From the NCBI RefSeq assembly GCF_009379765.1, contig NZ_WHTD01000007.1:1-64000 (forward strand): a stretch of DNA of 64,000 nt, written 5' to 3'. Source of the stretch: Actinophytocola sp. (lineage in GTDB: Bacteria > Actinomycetota > Actinomycetes > Mycobacteriales > Pseudonocardiaceae). The notes beneath the pieces are model-generated. The model had not been told where the DNA came from and made no database searches. It saw only the letters and a program-made list of their open reading frames with translations. Positions within the stretch are counted from its first letter, which is position 1. Each line of letters begins with the position of its first letter. Made by a program: the position numbers and the translations under genes. This document shows positions 9,459-18,422 of this stretch, in pieces.

Positions 9459-9484
9459 CGCAACCGTTTGCGCAAACGCTTGCG
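9459..9484. promoter_or_regulatory. LacI-family operator(s)
   Basis: Two overlapping palindromic half-site arrays, CGCAACCGTTTGCG and CGCAAACGCTTGCG, share a central CGCAA block. The CG-centred GCAAnCGnTTGC pattern is the usual LacI/GalR-family target. It lies between the divergent permease and LacI genes, so it could control both. Confidence 0.8.
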
Positions 9485-9508
9485 TCCGTACCGATTCAGG
9501 AGCTTTTC

Positions 9509-10531
9509 GTGATCACCATGCGGGACGTCGCCCGGCTGGCGGGCGTGTCCATCACGACGGTCTCGCACGTCGTCAACTCGACGAGGTCGGTCGCGCCGGA
9601 GACCAAGGCGAAGGTGCTGGGCGCGATCGAGCACACCGGTTACACGGGCGACGCTATCGCGCGGTCACTGGTGACCGGTGGGACCCGGTCCCTCGGCGTG
9701 GCGATCTCCCTCGGCGCCAACCCGTACTCCGCCGAGCTGCTGCGGGCCATCGAGCACGAGACCACGCGTGCGGGCTACGCGCTGGTGCTCGCGGACACGC
9801 ACGACGAGCCGGATGCCGAGCAGTCGGCGGTCCGCACGCTCCGGTCGAGGCGGGTCGACGGCCTGGTGCTCACGCCGTCGCCGCGGGTGTCCGGGACGGT
9901 GCTGCCGCGGCTGCGCGACCTGGGGATCCCGATCGTGCTGCTGGACCGGCTGACGACGAGCCAGGACATCGACCAGGTGGGGCCGGAGAACGTGTACGCG
10001 ACCTCCGGGCTGGTGCGGCATCTCGCCGACCTCGGGCACCGGCGGATCGGCATGATCAGCGGCGCGCCCGGCCTCGCGACGACATCCGAACGGGTGCTCG
10101 GCTACCGGCTCGGCCTGGGCCGGTCGCGGCTCACCTGGGACGAGTCGCTCGTCGTGTCCGGTGAGGGCGCGCTCCGCGGGCTGCTGGCGGTCGAGTCGCC
10201 GCCGACGGCGGTGATCGCCGGCGACAACACGGTGCTGACCGGCGTGCTGCACGAGTGCCGCCGGCGCGGGCTGCGGGTCGGGACGGACCTCGCGGTCGTG
10301 GGCTACGACGAGGTCGAGTGGGCGGACCTGCTGGACCCGCCGGTCACGACGGTGGCACAACCGGTCGCGGAGATGGGGCGGACGGCGGTGCGGATGCTGC
10401 TGGACCGGATCGCCGACCCGGCGCGGCCGCCGGTGACCAAGCGCCTGCCGACGACGTTCATCCACCGCGGCTCGTGCGGCTGCCCGCCGGCCGGCCACCC
10501 CGGTGTCGGGGCGGCCGGCGAGGCGTCCTAG
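9509..10531 (+). CDS. LacI-family transcriptional regulator
   Basis: 340-residue repressor. The N-terminal helix-turn-helix and hinge (MRDVARLAGVSITTVSHVVN, then ETKAKVLGAIEHTGY) are typical LacI. A periplasmic-binding-protein-like sensor domain follows (LGVAISLGANPYSAELLRAIE, VDGLVLTPSP, GHRRIGMISGAP, VVGYDEVEWADLL). The start is GTG 9509, 5 nt after AGGAGC; an ATG at 9518 is possible. It probably represses the divergent sugar operon and itself through the operator at 9459-9484. Its stop overlaps the stop of the convergent reductase gene by 3 bp. Confidence 0.9.
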   Translation: MITMRDVARLAGVSITTVSHVVNSTRSVAPETKAKVLGAIEHTGYTGDAIARSLVTGGTRSLGVAISLGANPYSAELLRAIEHETTRAGYALVLADTHDEPDAEQSAVRTLRSRRVDGLVLTPSPRVSGTVLPRLRDLGIPIVLLDRLTTSQDIDQVGPENVYATSGLVRHLADLGHRRIGMISGAPGLATTSERVLGYRLGLGRSRLTWDESLVVSGEGALRGLLAVESPPTAVIAGDNTVLTGVLHECRRRGLRVGTDLAVVGYDEVEWADLLDPPVTTVAQPVAEMGRTAVRMLLDRIADPARPPVTKRLPTTFIHRGSCGCPPAGHPGVGAAGEAS

Positions 10532-11397
10532 GACGCGAGGGTCGCGGCGATCGTGTCGGCGAGCGGGGTCGTCGGGCGGCCGAGCAGCCGGGAGAGGTCG
10601 CCCGGCGTGCCGGCCAGCTTGCCCCGGCTGATGGCGTCGTCGACGTCCACGAGGATGTCGGCGAAACCCTCCGGCACCCCGGCACCCACCAGGATCCGCT
10701 TGTGCTGGGCGGGCGAGACGGAGGTGTGGACGACCTCCTTGCCGGCCTGCCGGGACACCTCGGCGGCGAACTCGTCGTGGGTCCACGCCTGGTCCCCGCC
10801 CAGCTCGTAGGCCTTGTTCACATGGCCGTCCGCGCGCAGGACCACGGCGGCCGCGGCGGCGAAGTCGGTGCGCGGCGCGGTGGCGAGCCGGCTCCCCGGC
10901 GCGACGCTGGTGAGGACGGCGCCGCGCTCGAGGATGCCGTCGAGGTCCGCGGTGAGCCCGGGCGCGTCGGTGTACCAGTTGTTGCGCAGAAACGTGTGGG
11001 GCAGGCCGGAGTCGAGGATCAGCCGCTCGGTCGCGCGGTGGTCGTCGGCGAGCCGGAAGTCGGCCTCGGGCCCGCCGAACACACCGGTGTAGGCGAGCTG
11101 TGCCACGCCGGCGGTCTTGGCCGCGTCGATCACCGCGGCGTGCTGGGCGGCGCGCCGGCCGATGTCGGTGCCGGAGATCAGCAGCACCCGGTCCTCGGGC
11201 GCGAACGCCCCGGCGAACGTGTCGGGCCGGTCGTAGTCGGCGACCTGCAGCCCCACCCCCTGCTCGGCGAGGTCGGCGGCCTTCTCCTTGCTGCGCGCGA
11301 CGGCCGTGATGTCGCCCGCGGGCACGCCGGCGGCCAGCAGGTCCGCGATGACCAAGCGGCCGAGCTGCCCGGTTGCCCCTGTGATGACGATGCTCAT
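10528..11397 (-). CDS. NmrA-like NAD(P)H:quinone oxidoreductase (QorB/YtfG type)
   Basis: 289-residue atypical short-chain dehydrogenase. The N-terminal nucleotide-binding motif is VITGATGQLGRLVIADLL (GxxGxxG). TGVFGGPEADFRLADDHRATE takes the place of the classical Tyr-Lys pair, and LRNNWYTD follows, both as in YtfG/QOR2. Such enzymes reduce quinones with NADPH. It is divergent from an HxlR regulator gene, the same arrangement as ytfG-ytfH in E. coli and qor2-qorR in Corynebacterium. The pair is therefore probably a thiol- or quinone-stress response unit. Confidence 0.85.
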   Translation of the reverse strand: MSIVITGATGQLGRLVIADLLAAGVPAGDITAVARSKEKAADLAEQGVGLQVADYDRPDTFAGAFAPEDRVLLISGTDIGRRAAQHAAVIDAAKTAGVAQLAYTGVFGGPEADFRLADDHRATERLILDSGLPHTFLRNNWYTDAPGLTADLDGILERGAVLTSVAPGSRLATAPRTDFAAAAAVVLRADGHVNKAYELGGDQAWTHDEFAAEVSRQAGKEVVHTSVSPAQHKRILVGAGVPEGFADILVDVDDAISRGKLAGTPGDLSRLLGRPTTPLADTIAATLAS

Positions 11398-11429
11398 GAG
11401 CTCACGCTATGACTAGTACATCCAATTCC

Positions 11430-11456
11430 GTAAGTACCCACTTCGAAGTAAGGTAC
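11430..11456. promoter_or_regulatory. Probable HxlR operator
   Basis: An imperfect 27-bp palindrome is centred on ACTTCGAAGT, with GTA(A/C)-rich arms (GTAAGTAC left, AAGGTAC right). It sits in the 63-bp intergenic region between the divergent reductase and HxlR genes, ending 4 bp before the regulator's ATG. Paired GTAC/GTAA half-sites are common for HxlR/QorR proteins. Confidence 0.6.
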
Positions 11457-11460
11457 TGGC

Positions 11461-11844
11461 ATGGACGTCAGGTCTGCGGCCAAGTCGCCGGATGTCAACC
11501 GCGCGGAGTGCCCGTCCCGGCTGGTGCTCGAGCACGTCACCAGCCGCTGGGGCGTGCTCGTGCTGGCCGCGCTGCTGGGGCGCTCGTTCCGGTTCAGCGA
11601 GCTGCGTCGCCACGTCGGGGGCGTGAGCGAGAAGATGCTCGCGCAGACCCTCCAGACCCTGGAACGCGACGGCATCGTCCACCGCGACGCCAAGCCGGTC
11701 ATCCCGCCGCGGGTCGACTACTCGCTCACGCCCATGGGCGAGGAGGTCGCCGAGCAGGTCTGGGCCCTCACCAAGTGGGTCGAGAAGAGGCTGGACGACG
11801 TCTTCGCGGCCCGCGACGCCTACGACGAGGCCCGCGCCTCCTGA
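11461..11844 (+). CDS. HxlR-family transcriptional regulator
   Basis: 127-residue winged helix-turn-helix protein of the DUF24/HxlR family. The conserved Cys near the N-terminus (ECPSRLVLEHVTSRWGVLVL) is the redox-sensing residue in relatives such as QorR, HypR and YodB. FSELRRHVGGVSEKMLAQTLQTLERDGIVHRD is the recognition helix and wing, and VDYSLTPMGEEV the family C-terminal motif. It probably represses the divergent QorB-like reductase gene. Codon use is like its neighbours. Confidence 0.9.
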   Translation: MDVRSAAKSPDVNRAECPSRLVLEHVTSRWGVLVLAALLGRSFRFSELRRHVGGVSEKMLAQTLQTLERDGIVHRDAKPVIPPRVDYSLTPMGEEVAEQVWALTKWVEKRLDDVFAARDAYDEARAS

Positions 11845-11870
11845 CCCCGGGGCGAAGTCGCGGGTTCCGG

Positions 11871-11958
11871 GCGTTGGACTCGCGGGTCCTCAGCGTTGGA
11901 CTCGCGGGTTCCGGGCGTTGGACTCGCGGGTCCTGAGCGTTGGACTCGCGGGTCAGCC
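11871..11958. repeat. 22-bp tandem repeat, 4 units
   Basis: GCGTTGGACTCGCGGGT recurs with exact 22-bp spacing at 11871, 11893, 11915 and 11937. The 5-base remainder alternates (TCCGG/CCTCA type). GGAC...GTCC within the units can form small hairpins. The array abuts the stop codon of the Ada-AlkA gene. Confidence 0.9.
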
Positions 11959-13410
11959 GGCGCGCCACAGGTGCAGGCCGGCGTAGGAGCGCCACGGTCG
12001 CCAGGCGTCGGCGTGCGCGAGCAGCTCGTCCGGTGTGGACGGTAGGCCGAGCGCCTCGGCGCCCTTGCGCATTGCGACGTCCCCGGTCAGCAGCACGTCC
12101 GGCGCGCCGAGCACACGCATCAGGACGTAGCCGGCCGTCCACGGCCCGACCCCGGCGAACTCCTGCAGCGTGAGGGAGAGCTCGTCCGGGTCGGACCCCA
12201 CGTGGACGTCCAGCTCACCCGCGGCCAGCGCGGCGTTGACGGTGAGCATCGTGTCGATGCGCCTGCGCGGCCCGGTGAGCACCTCGGCACCGCGTTCGGC
12301 GATCGCCGCTGGGGTCGGGAACAGCGTGGTGAGCGCGCCGTCCGGGGTGGGCAGCGGATCGCCGAGCGCCGCGGCCAGCGAGCCGAGGGCGGTCCGCGCG
12401 GCGGCCACGGTGATCTGCTGCCCGACCAACGCCCGGGTGACGATCTCCGCGCCGTCGACGCTGCCCGGCAGCCGGATCCCGGGCGTCGCGGCGACCGAGG
12501 CCGCCAGCGCCGGGTCCGCGCCGAGCACCTCCGACACCGCGTTCGGGTCGGCGTCGAGGTCGAACAGCCGGCGCAGCCTGGAGACCGCGCTGCCGAGGTC
12601 CCGCATGTCGGTGAGCTCGAGCGTGCAGTCGATGTGCCCGTCGGCCGGCCGCAACCGTGCGATGCCGGTGCCGTGCGGCAACCGCAACGTCCGCGCGTAG
12701 TGACCGTCCTCGACGGTCTCGACCCCAGGAACTGCCCGGGCGGCCAGGAACGCGAACAGCCCGTCGGCGTCGAACGGCGTCCGGTACGGCAGCCGCAGCG
12801 TCACCTTCCCCGCCGCGGGCCCGGGCGGGCGGGACCGTCGCTTGGCCGCCACCCGCAGCCCCGACGGCGTGGTGGCGAACACCGCGCGGATCGTGTCGTT
12901 GAACTGCCGCACGCTCGCGAAGCCCGCCGCGAACGCGATGTCGGCGAACCCGAGGTCGGTCGTCTCGATGAGCAACCGAGCGGAGTGCGCGCGGTGCGCC
13001 CTGGCGAGCGCCAGCGGCCCGGCACCGAGCTCGGCGGTGAGCACCCGGGTCAGATGCCGCTCCGAGTAACCCACCCGGCGGGCGAGCCCCGGCACCCCCT
13101 CGCGCTCCACCACGCCGTCGGTGATCAGCCGCATCGCCCGGCCGGCGAGGTCGGCCCGCAGGTTCCACTCCGGCGAGCCCGGCACCGAGTCCGGCAGGCA
13201 CCGCCGGCACGCCCGGAAACCGGCCTGCTGCGCGGCCGCCGCGGTGGGGAAGAACAGCATGTTCTGCCGCTTGGGTGTGATGGCGGGGCAGGACGGCCGG
13301 CAGTAGATCCGCGTGGTCCGCACGGCCACGATGAACTGGCCGTCGAACCGGGCGTCCCGGGACGCGGACGCCCGGTAGCCCTGCTCCTCGTCGATTCGCA
13401 CGTAACCCAT
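11953..13410 (-). CDS. Ada-AlkA bifunctional regulator / DNA-3-methyladenine glycosylase
   Basis: 485-residue fusion. An N-terminal Ada zinc domain (IYCRPSCPAITPKRQNM with RACRRC downstream) accepts a methyl group from DNA phosphotriesters. An AraC-type helix-turn-helix follows (YSERHLTRVLTAELG; IAFAAGFASVRQFNDTIR). The C-terminal AlkA glycosylase has the HhH-GPD motif LQEFAGVGPWTAGYVLMRVL with catalytic Asp in LTGDVAMRKG. It would sense and repair alkylation damage. The start ATG 13410 (MGYVRIDEEQ) has no strong ribosome binding site; the frame stays open upstream through the repeat array. The gene is flanked on both sides by the same 22-bp tandem repeat. Confidence 0.88.
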   Translation of the reverse strand: MGYVRIDEEQGYRASASRDARFDGQFIVAVRTTRIYCRPSCPAITPKRQNMLFFPTAAAAQQAGFRACRRCLPDSVPGSPEWNLRADLAGRAMRLITDGVVEREGVPGLARRVGYSERHLTRVLTAELGAGPLALARAHRAHSARLLIETTDLGFADIAFAAGFASVRQFNDTIRAVFATTPSGLRVAAKRRSRPPGPAAGKVTLRLPYRTPFDADGLFAFLAARAVPGVETVEDGHYARTLRLPHGTGIARLRPADGHIDCTLELTDMRDLGSAVSRLRRLFDLDADPNAVSEVLGADPALAASVAATPGIRLPGSVDGAEIVTRALVGQQITVAAARTALGSLAAALGDPLPTPDGALTTLFPTPAAIAERGAEVLTGPRRRIDTMLTVNAALAAGELDVHVGSDPDELSLTLQEFAGVGPWTAGYVLMRVLGAPDVLLTGDVAMRKGAEALGLPSTPDELLAHADAWRPWRSYAGLHLWRAG

Positions 13411-13473
13411 GCTGCCAGCGCCGACGGCGACCGGCTCGCGGAATTCGGACGCGGCGATGCCCGCGGGTTCTGG

Positions 13474-13535
13474 GCGTTGGACTCGCGAGTCGCGAGCGTT
13501 GGACTCGCGGGTTCTGGGCGTTGGACTCGCGGGGT
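13474..13535. repeat. 22-bp tandem repeat, 3 units
   Basis: The same GCGTTGGACTCGCG core as at 11871-11958 recurs at 13474, 13496 and 13518 with exact 22-bp spacing and in the same orientation. It lies upstream of the Ada-AlkA start. Confidence 0.9.
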
Positions 13536-13542
13536 GGGGCAT

Positions 13543-13581
13543 GGAAAGGCCGCCCTCGGCGGACCGGGGACGGCCTTTTCC
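13543..13581. terminator. Bidirectional intrinsic terminator
   Basis: GGAAAGGCCG and CGGCCTTTTCC form an inverted repeat around an 18-nt loop region, with A/T runs on both sides. It lies between the 3' end of the subtilase gene (13591) and the 5' region of the Ada-AlkA gene. Confidence 0.8.
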
Positions 13582-13590
13582 GTACCGGAG

Positions 13591-16500
13591 TTACGAGGTG
13601 ACCGACTGGACCACGACGTCACCGCTGCCGACGAGCGCACCGGTGTTCGTCCGGACCTGCACGTTGCCGTACAGCACGCGACCGGCCGCCGGCACCACGC
13701 CCGGCGTGACCGTGCCGGGGACCGTCCAGGTCGCACCGGCCGGGCGCTCCTGGTCGGTGTCCGTCAGCTCGATCGAGCCGAACGACGGGCCGCCGAACAC
13801 GTCCACGTACTCGTAGGTGGTCGTGCCGGCCGGCACCGCGAACGCGTCGACCAGGGCGACCCAGGTGCCCGCGGCCGGGTTGGCCACGGCGACCTCTTCC
13901 TCCGAGTCGCCGTCCGCGCTGACCGCCGCCAGGACACAGGTCCCGCTCGTGCAGTTGAACAGGACCAGGTCGAGGTCCGCACCGAGGTCGGACGTGCTAC
14001 CGATCTTGACCCGCAACGAGGTCGCGCTGGCCGTCACCGCGATCGGGAACTGCTGCTGCGCCCCGTCCTCGATGGACGGCGTGTCGATCCTGGCGCTGCC
14101 CAGCGGGGTGCCGACCGCGTGGCCGGTGAACGGACCGAACGCGTTGGTCAGCGTGTACTCGCGCGCGATCGGCTGACCGACCGTGCCCGACGCGATCGTG
14201 TCCGGGTTCGGCGACACCGTGGCACCCAGCACCGACGCGGTCAGGGTGTACGGCGCGAACGCCGTGTCCGACGTACGCCGCGCCTCGACCACGATCTCCC
14301 ACACGCCGGGCAGCGGGTTGGTGACCGTGCGGCTGAGCGGGTCGCCCGTCGGGCAGCCGTTGCCGGGAACCGGCGGGTTGTAGCAGCTGATCGTCTGGCT
14401 GTCGTCGATCGCGGCGCCGTACGGGTGGTACCGCAGGAACCGGACCTGCCCGGCGCCCGGGGTGGTGCCGCCGCCCTGCAGGTCGACGAGCAGCGCCGGG
14501 GTGTTGGCCGGCACCCGCAGGAAGTAGCTCACCGTGTCGTTGCGCCCGACCTTGCCGCCGTGCCGGATCTGGTAGCCGTTGGCCGCGGTGAAGTCCTCGG
14601 CCGCGATCACCGTGTTCATCGTCTGGAACTCGATGCCCGTGGACATCGGGCTGTCGAAGTTCAGGATCGCCGAGTGGATCCCGGCGGTCCGCGCGTTCAC
14701 CCCCACCCGGAGCTTGACCGCGCTGCCCTTGCGCAGCGTGATCCGGTTCGTCGAGCCGGTGAACGTGCCGTCGTTGCCCATCCAGCTCAGGTTGTAGGTG
14801 ATCGGGTGGTCCGGGCCGCTGGTCCGGGTGAACGTGTACTCGCGGGTGTAGCGGTCGCCCTTCTGCACGCCCTCCCGGTCGAAGATGCCGACGCCGACGC
14901 CCGGGGTGGCGAGGAAGTCCGACAGGACCGTGTGGACCTCGACCGAGGAGGTGATGTCGACCGTCGCGATGTTCGCCTTCAGCGCCTTCCAGGCCTTCTT
15001 CGTGTCGATGAGGCCGTTGCCCTGCTCGTAGGCCTGGTAGTCGCGGAGGAACCGGGCCGTCGAGTTGAGCGCGGAGCGCAGCTGCGCCGGGGTGTGCGAC
15101 ACGCCCTTCTGGATCGCGGCGCTCACCAGCAGCGTGGCGGCGCCGGCGGCCTGCGGCGAGGCCATCGAGGTGCCCTGCAGCATGGCGTAGCCCGGCGGGA
15201 GGTCGTAGGTGCCGGCGACCGGCGCACCCGCCAACCAGGTCGGGATCGACGAGATCGCCGAGCCAGGCGCGACGATGTTCGGCTTGAACCCGCCGTCCTC
15301 GCGCGGGCCACGCGCCGAGAACGGGTGCAGGTTGTCCCACTCTGCGGTGTTCGAGCCGTAGTTGACCTGCCACGACTCCTTGGTGATGTAGGACCCGACG
15401 CTCATCACCTTGTCGGCGTTCGTCGGCTGGCTCACCGTGTTGACGCCGGTGCCGTCGTTGCCCGCGGAGATGAACAACTGCACGCCGTAGGTGTCGATCA
15501 GCTCGTTGTAGAGGTGCTCGCGGACGGTGTTGCCGTCGTTGACGAGGTCCAGGCCGCCGATCGACATGTTGACCACGTCGACGCCCGCGTCGCGGACGGC
15601 GTAGATCATGCCCTCGTCCAGGGCGTGTGCGGTACAGCCGGCGACGAACAGGCACCCGCGGACCGACACCAGCTTGGCGCCGGGGGCGGCGCCGCTCATC
15701 TTGCCGCCGAACAGCTTGTTGCCCGCGACGATGCCGGCGACGTGCGAGCCGTGCTCACCGGAGACGATGCCGATGTTGACCGACTCGGTCGACGGGCTCG
15801 TCTGGACGACGAACGGCATCGACTCGGCGACCGGGGTGGCCGGGTCGTCCGTGCCGAACGTGCCGATGTCCTGCTTGACCTTGTAGTCGGTCATCGGCTC
15901 GTCGTCGGCGAAGGTCTTGTTCTGGTTCGTGTCCACCCAGACGGTGCTGGTGGCCGGGTCCCACAGCACGCCGAACGTGCCGATGCTGCCGGCCGGGTTG
16001 CCGTCCCGGTTCACGTCGTTGCCGAGCTCGCCACCCAGACGCGGGTCGCGCTCGTCGAACAAGCCGTAGCGGTAGCCGCTCGGCTGGCCCGGTGCGGGGC
16101 TCGACATGTCGATCCACGTCGGGTCGTCGTCGTTGTTGACGCCGTCGGTGAACCCGGGGTCGGTGTAGGTGACCCAGTCGACGATCTTGCGCTCACCGGT
16201 GCTGGTGGTGTTCAGCGACGGGTGGTTGAGGTCGATGCCGGTGTCGACGATGCCCACGGTCACCCCGCGACCGTCGAACTTCGGGTTGTCGTTGACGAAG
16301 TCCGCGGCGTTGGTGTCGCCCGTCGGCAGGTACGGGTTGATGCGCGGGGTGTTCTTGCCCGGCGCAGGCTGCGGCGACGGGTCCTGGATGCCCTCCGGAC
16401 GCGGGTTGTCCAGCTTGATCGTGCGGTCGACGTTGAGCGCGTCGACGCCGGACAGCTTCGCCATCTTGTCGACCTTGGCGATCGGCACCTCGGCCCGGAC

Positions 16501-16806
16501 GTAGCCCAGGTCGTCGGCGCGGTACTTGATCTTCGCGCCCTCCGCCTCGAGCTTGTCGACGGTGCCCGCGTCGGCCATCACCTGGATCTCGACGGTGCTC
16601 TTGCCGTCGCGCGCGGCCTGGACGAGCAGGTCCCGGTCCTGCTTTCCGAGCTCCGTGCCGATGGTCGGCGCCTTCGGCGGTGCCGCCGCCGGGGCGGCAC
16701 CCGCGCTCGCCGGCAGCGCGGCCAGCGAGATGCCGACCACCGCCGCGGTGAACGCCGCGCCGAGGCCGGTCCTTCTGCTTCGCCGGCGCGAGTCACGTTG
16801 GGTCAT
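13591..16806 (-). CDS. Secreted S8 (subtilisin) peptidase
   Basis: 1071-residue exported serine protease. The signal peptide is basic (RRRSRR), then a hydrophobic core (AAVVGISLAALPASA) and AxA-type cleavage site near residue 35. The catalytic triad motifs are GIVDTGIDLNHPS (Asp, about 189), GEHGSHVAGIVAG (His, about 354) and QGTSMASPQAAGAA (Ser, about 545). The insertion between Asp and His is long. The C-terminal half has beta-rich repeats with pre-peptidase-like features (RVKIGSTSDLGADLDLVLFNC; VSADGDSEEEVAVANPAAGTW), suggesting cell-surface or substrate-binding modules. ATG 16806 has GAAGGA 8 nt upstream. Confidence 0.92.
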   Translation of the reverse strand: MTQRDSRRRSRRTGLGAAFTAAVVGISLAALPASAGAAPAAAPPKAPTIGTELGKQDRDLLVQAARDGKSTVEIQVMADAGTVDKLEAEGAKIKYRADDLGYVRAEVPIAKVDKMAKLSGVDALNVDRTIKLDNPRPEGIQDPSPQPAPGKNTPRINPYLPTGDTNAADFVNDNPKFDGRGVTVGIVDTGIDLNHPSLNTTSTGERKIVDWVTYTDPGFTDGVNNDDDPTWIDMSSPAPGQPSGYRYGLFDERDPRLGGELGNDVNRDGNPAGSIGTFGVLWDPATSTVWVDTNQNKTFADDEPMTDYKVKQDIGTFGTDDPATPVAESMPFVVQTSPSTESVNIGIVSGEHGSHVAGIVAGNKLFGGKMSGAAPGAKLVSVRGCLFVAGCTAHALDEGMIYAVRDAGVDVVNMSIGGLDLVNDGNTVREHLYNELIDTYGVQLFISAGNDGTGVNTVSQPTNADKVMSVGSYITKESWQVNYGSNTAEWDNLHPFSARGPREDGGFKPNIVAPGSAISSIPTWLAGAPVAGTYDLPPGYAMLQGTSMASPQAAGAATLLVSAAIQKGVSHTPAQLRSALNSTARFLRDYQAYEQGNGLIDTKKAWKALKANIATVDITSSVEVHTVLSDFLATPGVGVGIFDREGVQKGDRYTREYTFTRTSGPDHPITYNLSWMGNDGTFTGSTNRITLRKGSAVKLRVGVNARTAGIHSAILNFDSPMSTGIEFQTMNTVIAAEDFTAANGYQIRHGGKVGRNDTVSYFLRVPANTPALLVDLQGGGTTPGAGQVRFLRYHPYGAAIDDSQTISCYNPPVPGNGCPTGDPLSRTVTNPLPGVWEIVVEARRTSDTAFAPYTLTASVLGATVSPNPDTIASGTVGQPIAREYTLTNAFGPFTGHAVGTPLGSARIDTPSIEDGAQQQFPIAVTASATSLRVKIGSTSDLGADLDLVLFNCTSGTCVLAAVSADGDSEEEVAVANPAAGTWVALVDAFAVPAGTTTYEYVDVFGGPSFGSIELTDTDQERPAGATWTVPGTVTPGVVPAAGRVLYGNVQVRTNTGALVGSGDVVVQSVTS

Positions 16807-17042
16807 CCCACGTCCTTCTTCGTAGAGCGGAGCGAGCGTGCACAAGTCCAGAGGTGCTCACGGAGTGTTGTTGAGGCAAGCCAAAGAAACTAGCGTCCGA
16901 ACGGGCTAATCCTGCCCTCTGGCGTGCAACAACAGGACATTCCGTGTTGTATGTCGCTCCGCGTAGCCCGTTCGCTACCCACAATCGGGGTAGAGCGTTG
17001 GTGCGCGCAGGTGGTCGAACGGCGGTCCGTAGACTTACCCCA

Positions 17043-18125
<1,083 letters not shown>

Positions 18126-18161
18126 GTCGGGCCGTCCGCGCAGGTCAGCCGCCGTCTCGGC

Positions 18162-18383
18162 ACTCGTGTGACATGCGGGCCATGGCCGGTTCAACAAAGT
18201 GACATGGTCCGGACCGTCATCGCAAGGAACCTTCGGATGACAGACATGCGCCCAAAGTCAACAGTCCGCACGCACCCAGGTCGCGATGTCAGTCATCTGG
18301 TACTTGTGTGACATGCAAGCCACGAGAGGCCCCCGGCTCAGGCCGGCAGGACTGCATCTCACTGAGGTCGATGATGTCAGTCA
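18162..18383. repeat. Short direct repeats upstream of the Fic gene
   Basis: ACTCGTGTGACATGC (18162) recurs as ACTTGTGTGACATGC (18302), with a third GTGACATG at 18200. GATGTCAGTCA occurs at 18285 and 18373. The stretch 18126-18422 has no coding-like ORF and is less GC-rich than the surroundings. It may be debris of a mobile element end, but no transposase or clear inverted termini are visible. Confidence 0.45.
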
Positions 18384-18407
18384 AGCAGCCAGTAACTAAC
18401 AACGTGC

Positions 18408-18415
18408 GCTACAGT
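18408..18415 (+). promoter_or_regulatory. -10 element for leaderless Fic transcript
   Basis: TACAGT ends 7 nt before ATG 18423. This spacing places the transcription start at or next to the start codon, and no ribosome binding site is present, so the Fic mRNA is probably leaderless. No good -35 is visible. Confidence 0.4.
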
Positions 18416-18422
18416 GCAACGC

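Noticed and set aside
11871..13535. 22-bp arrays as a CRISPR
   Set aside because: Units are directly adjacent with no unique spacers of 30-40 bp, and no cas gene is present.
12202..16893. Plus-strand open frame of more than 1500 codons across the Ada-AlkA and subtilase genes
   Set aside because: It is an antisense shadow caused by high third-position GC. Its translation is a low-complexity Arg/Gly/Val/Asp-rich sequence with no domain, and the opposite strand holds clear genes with motifs.
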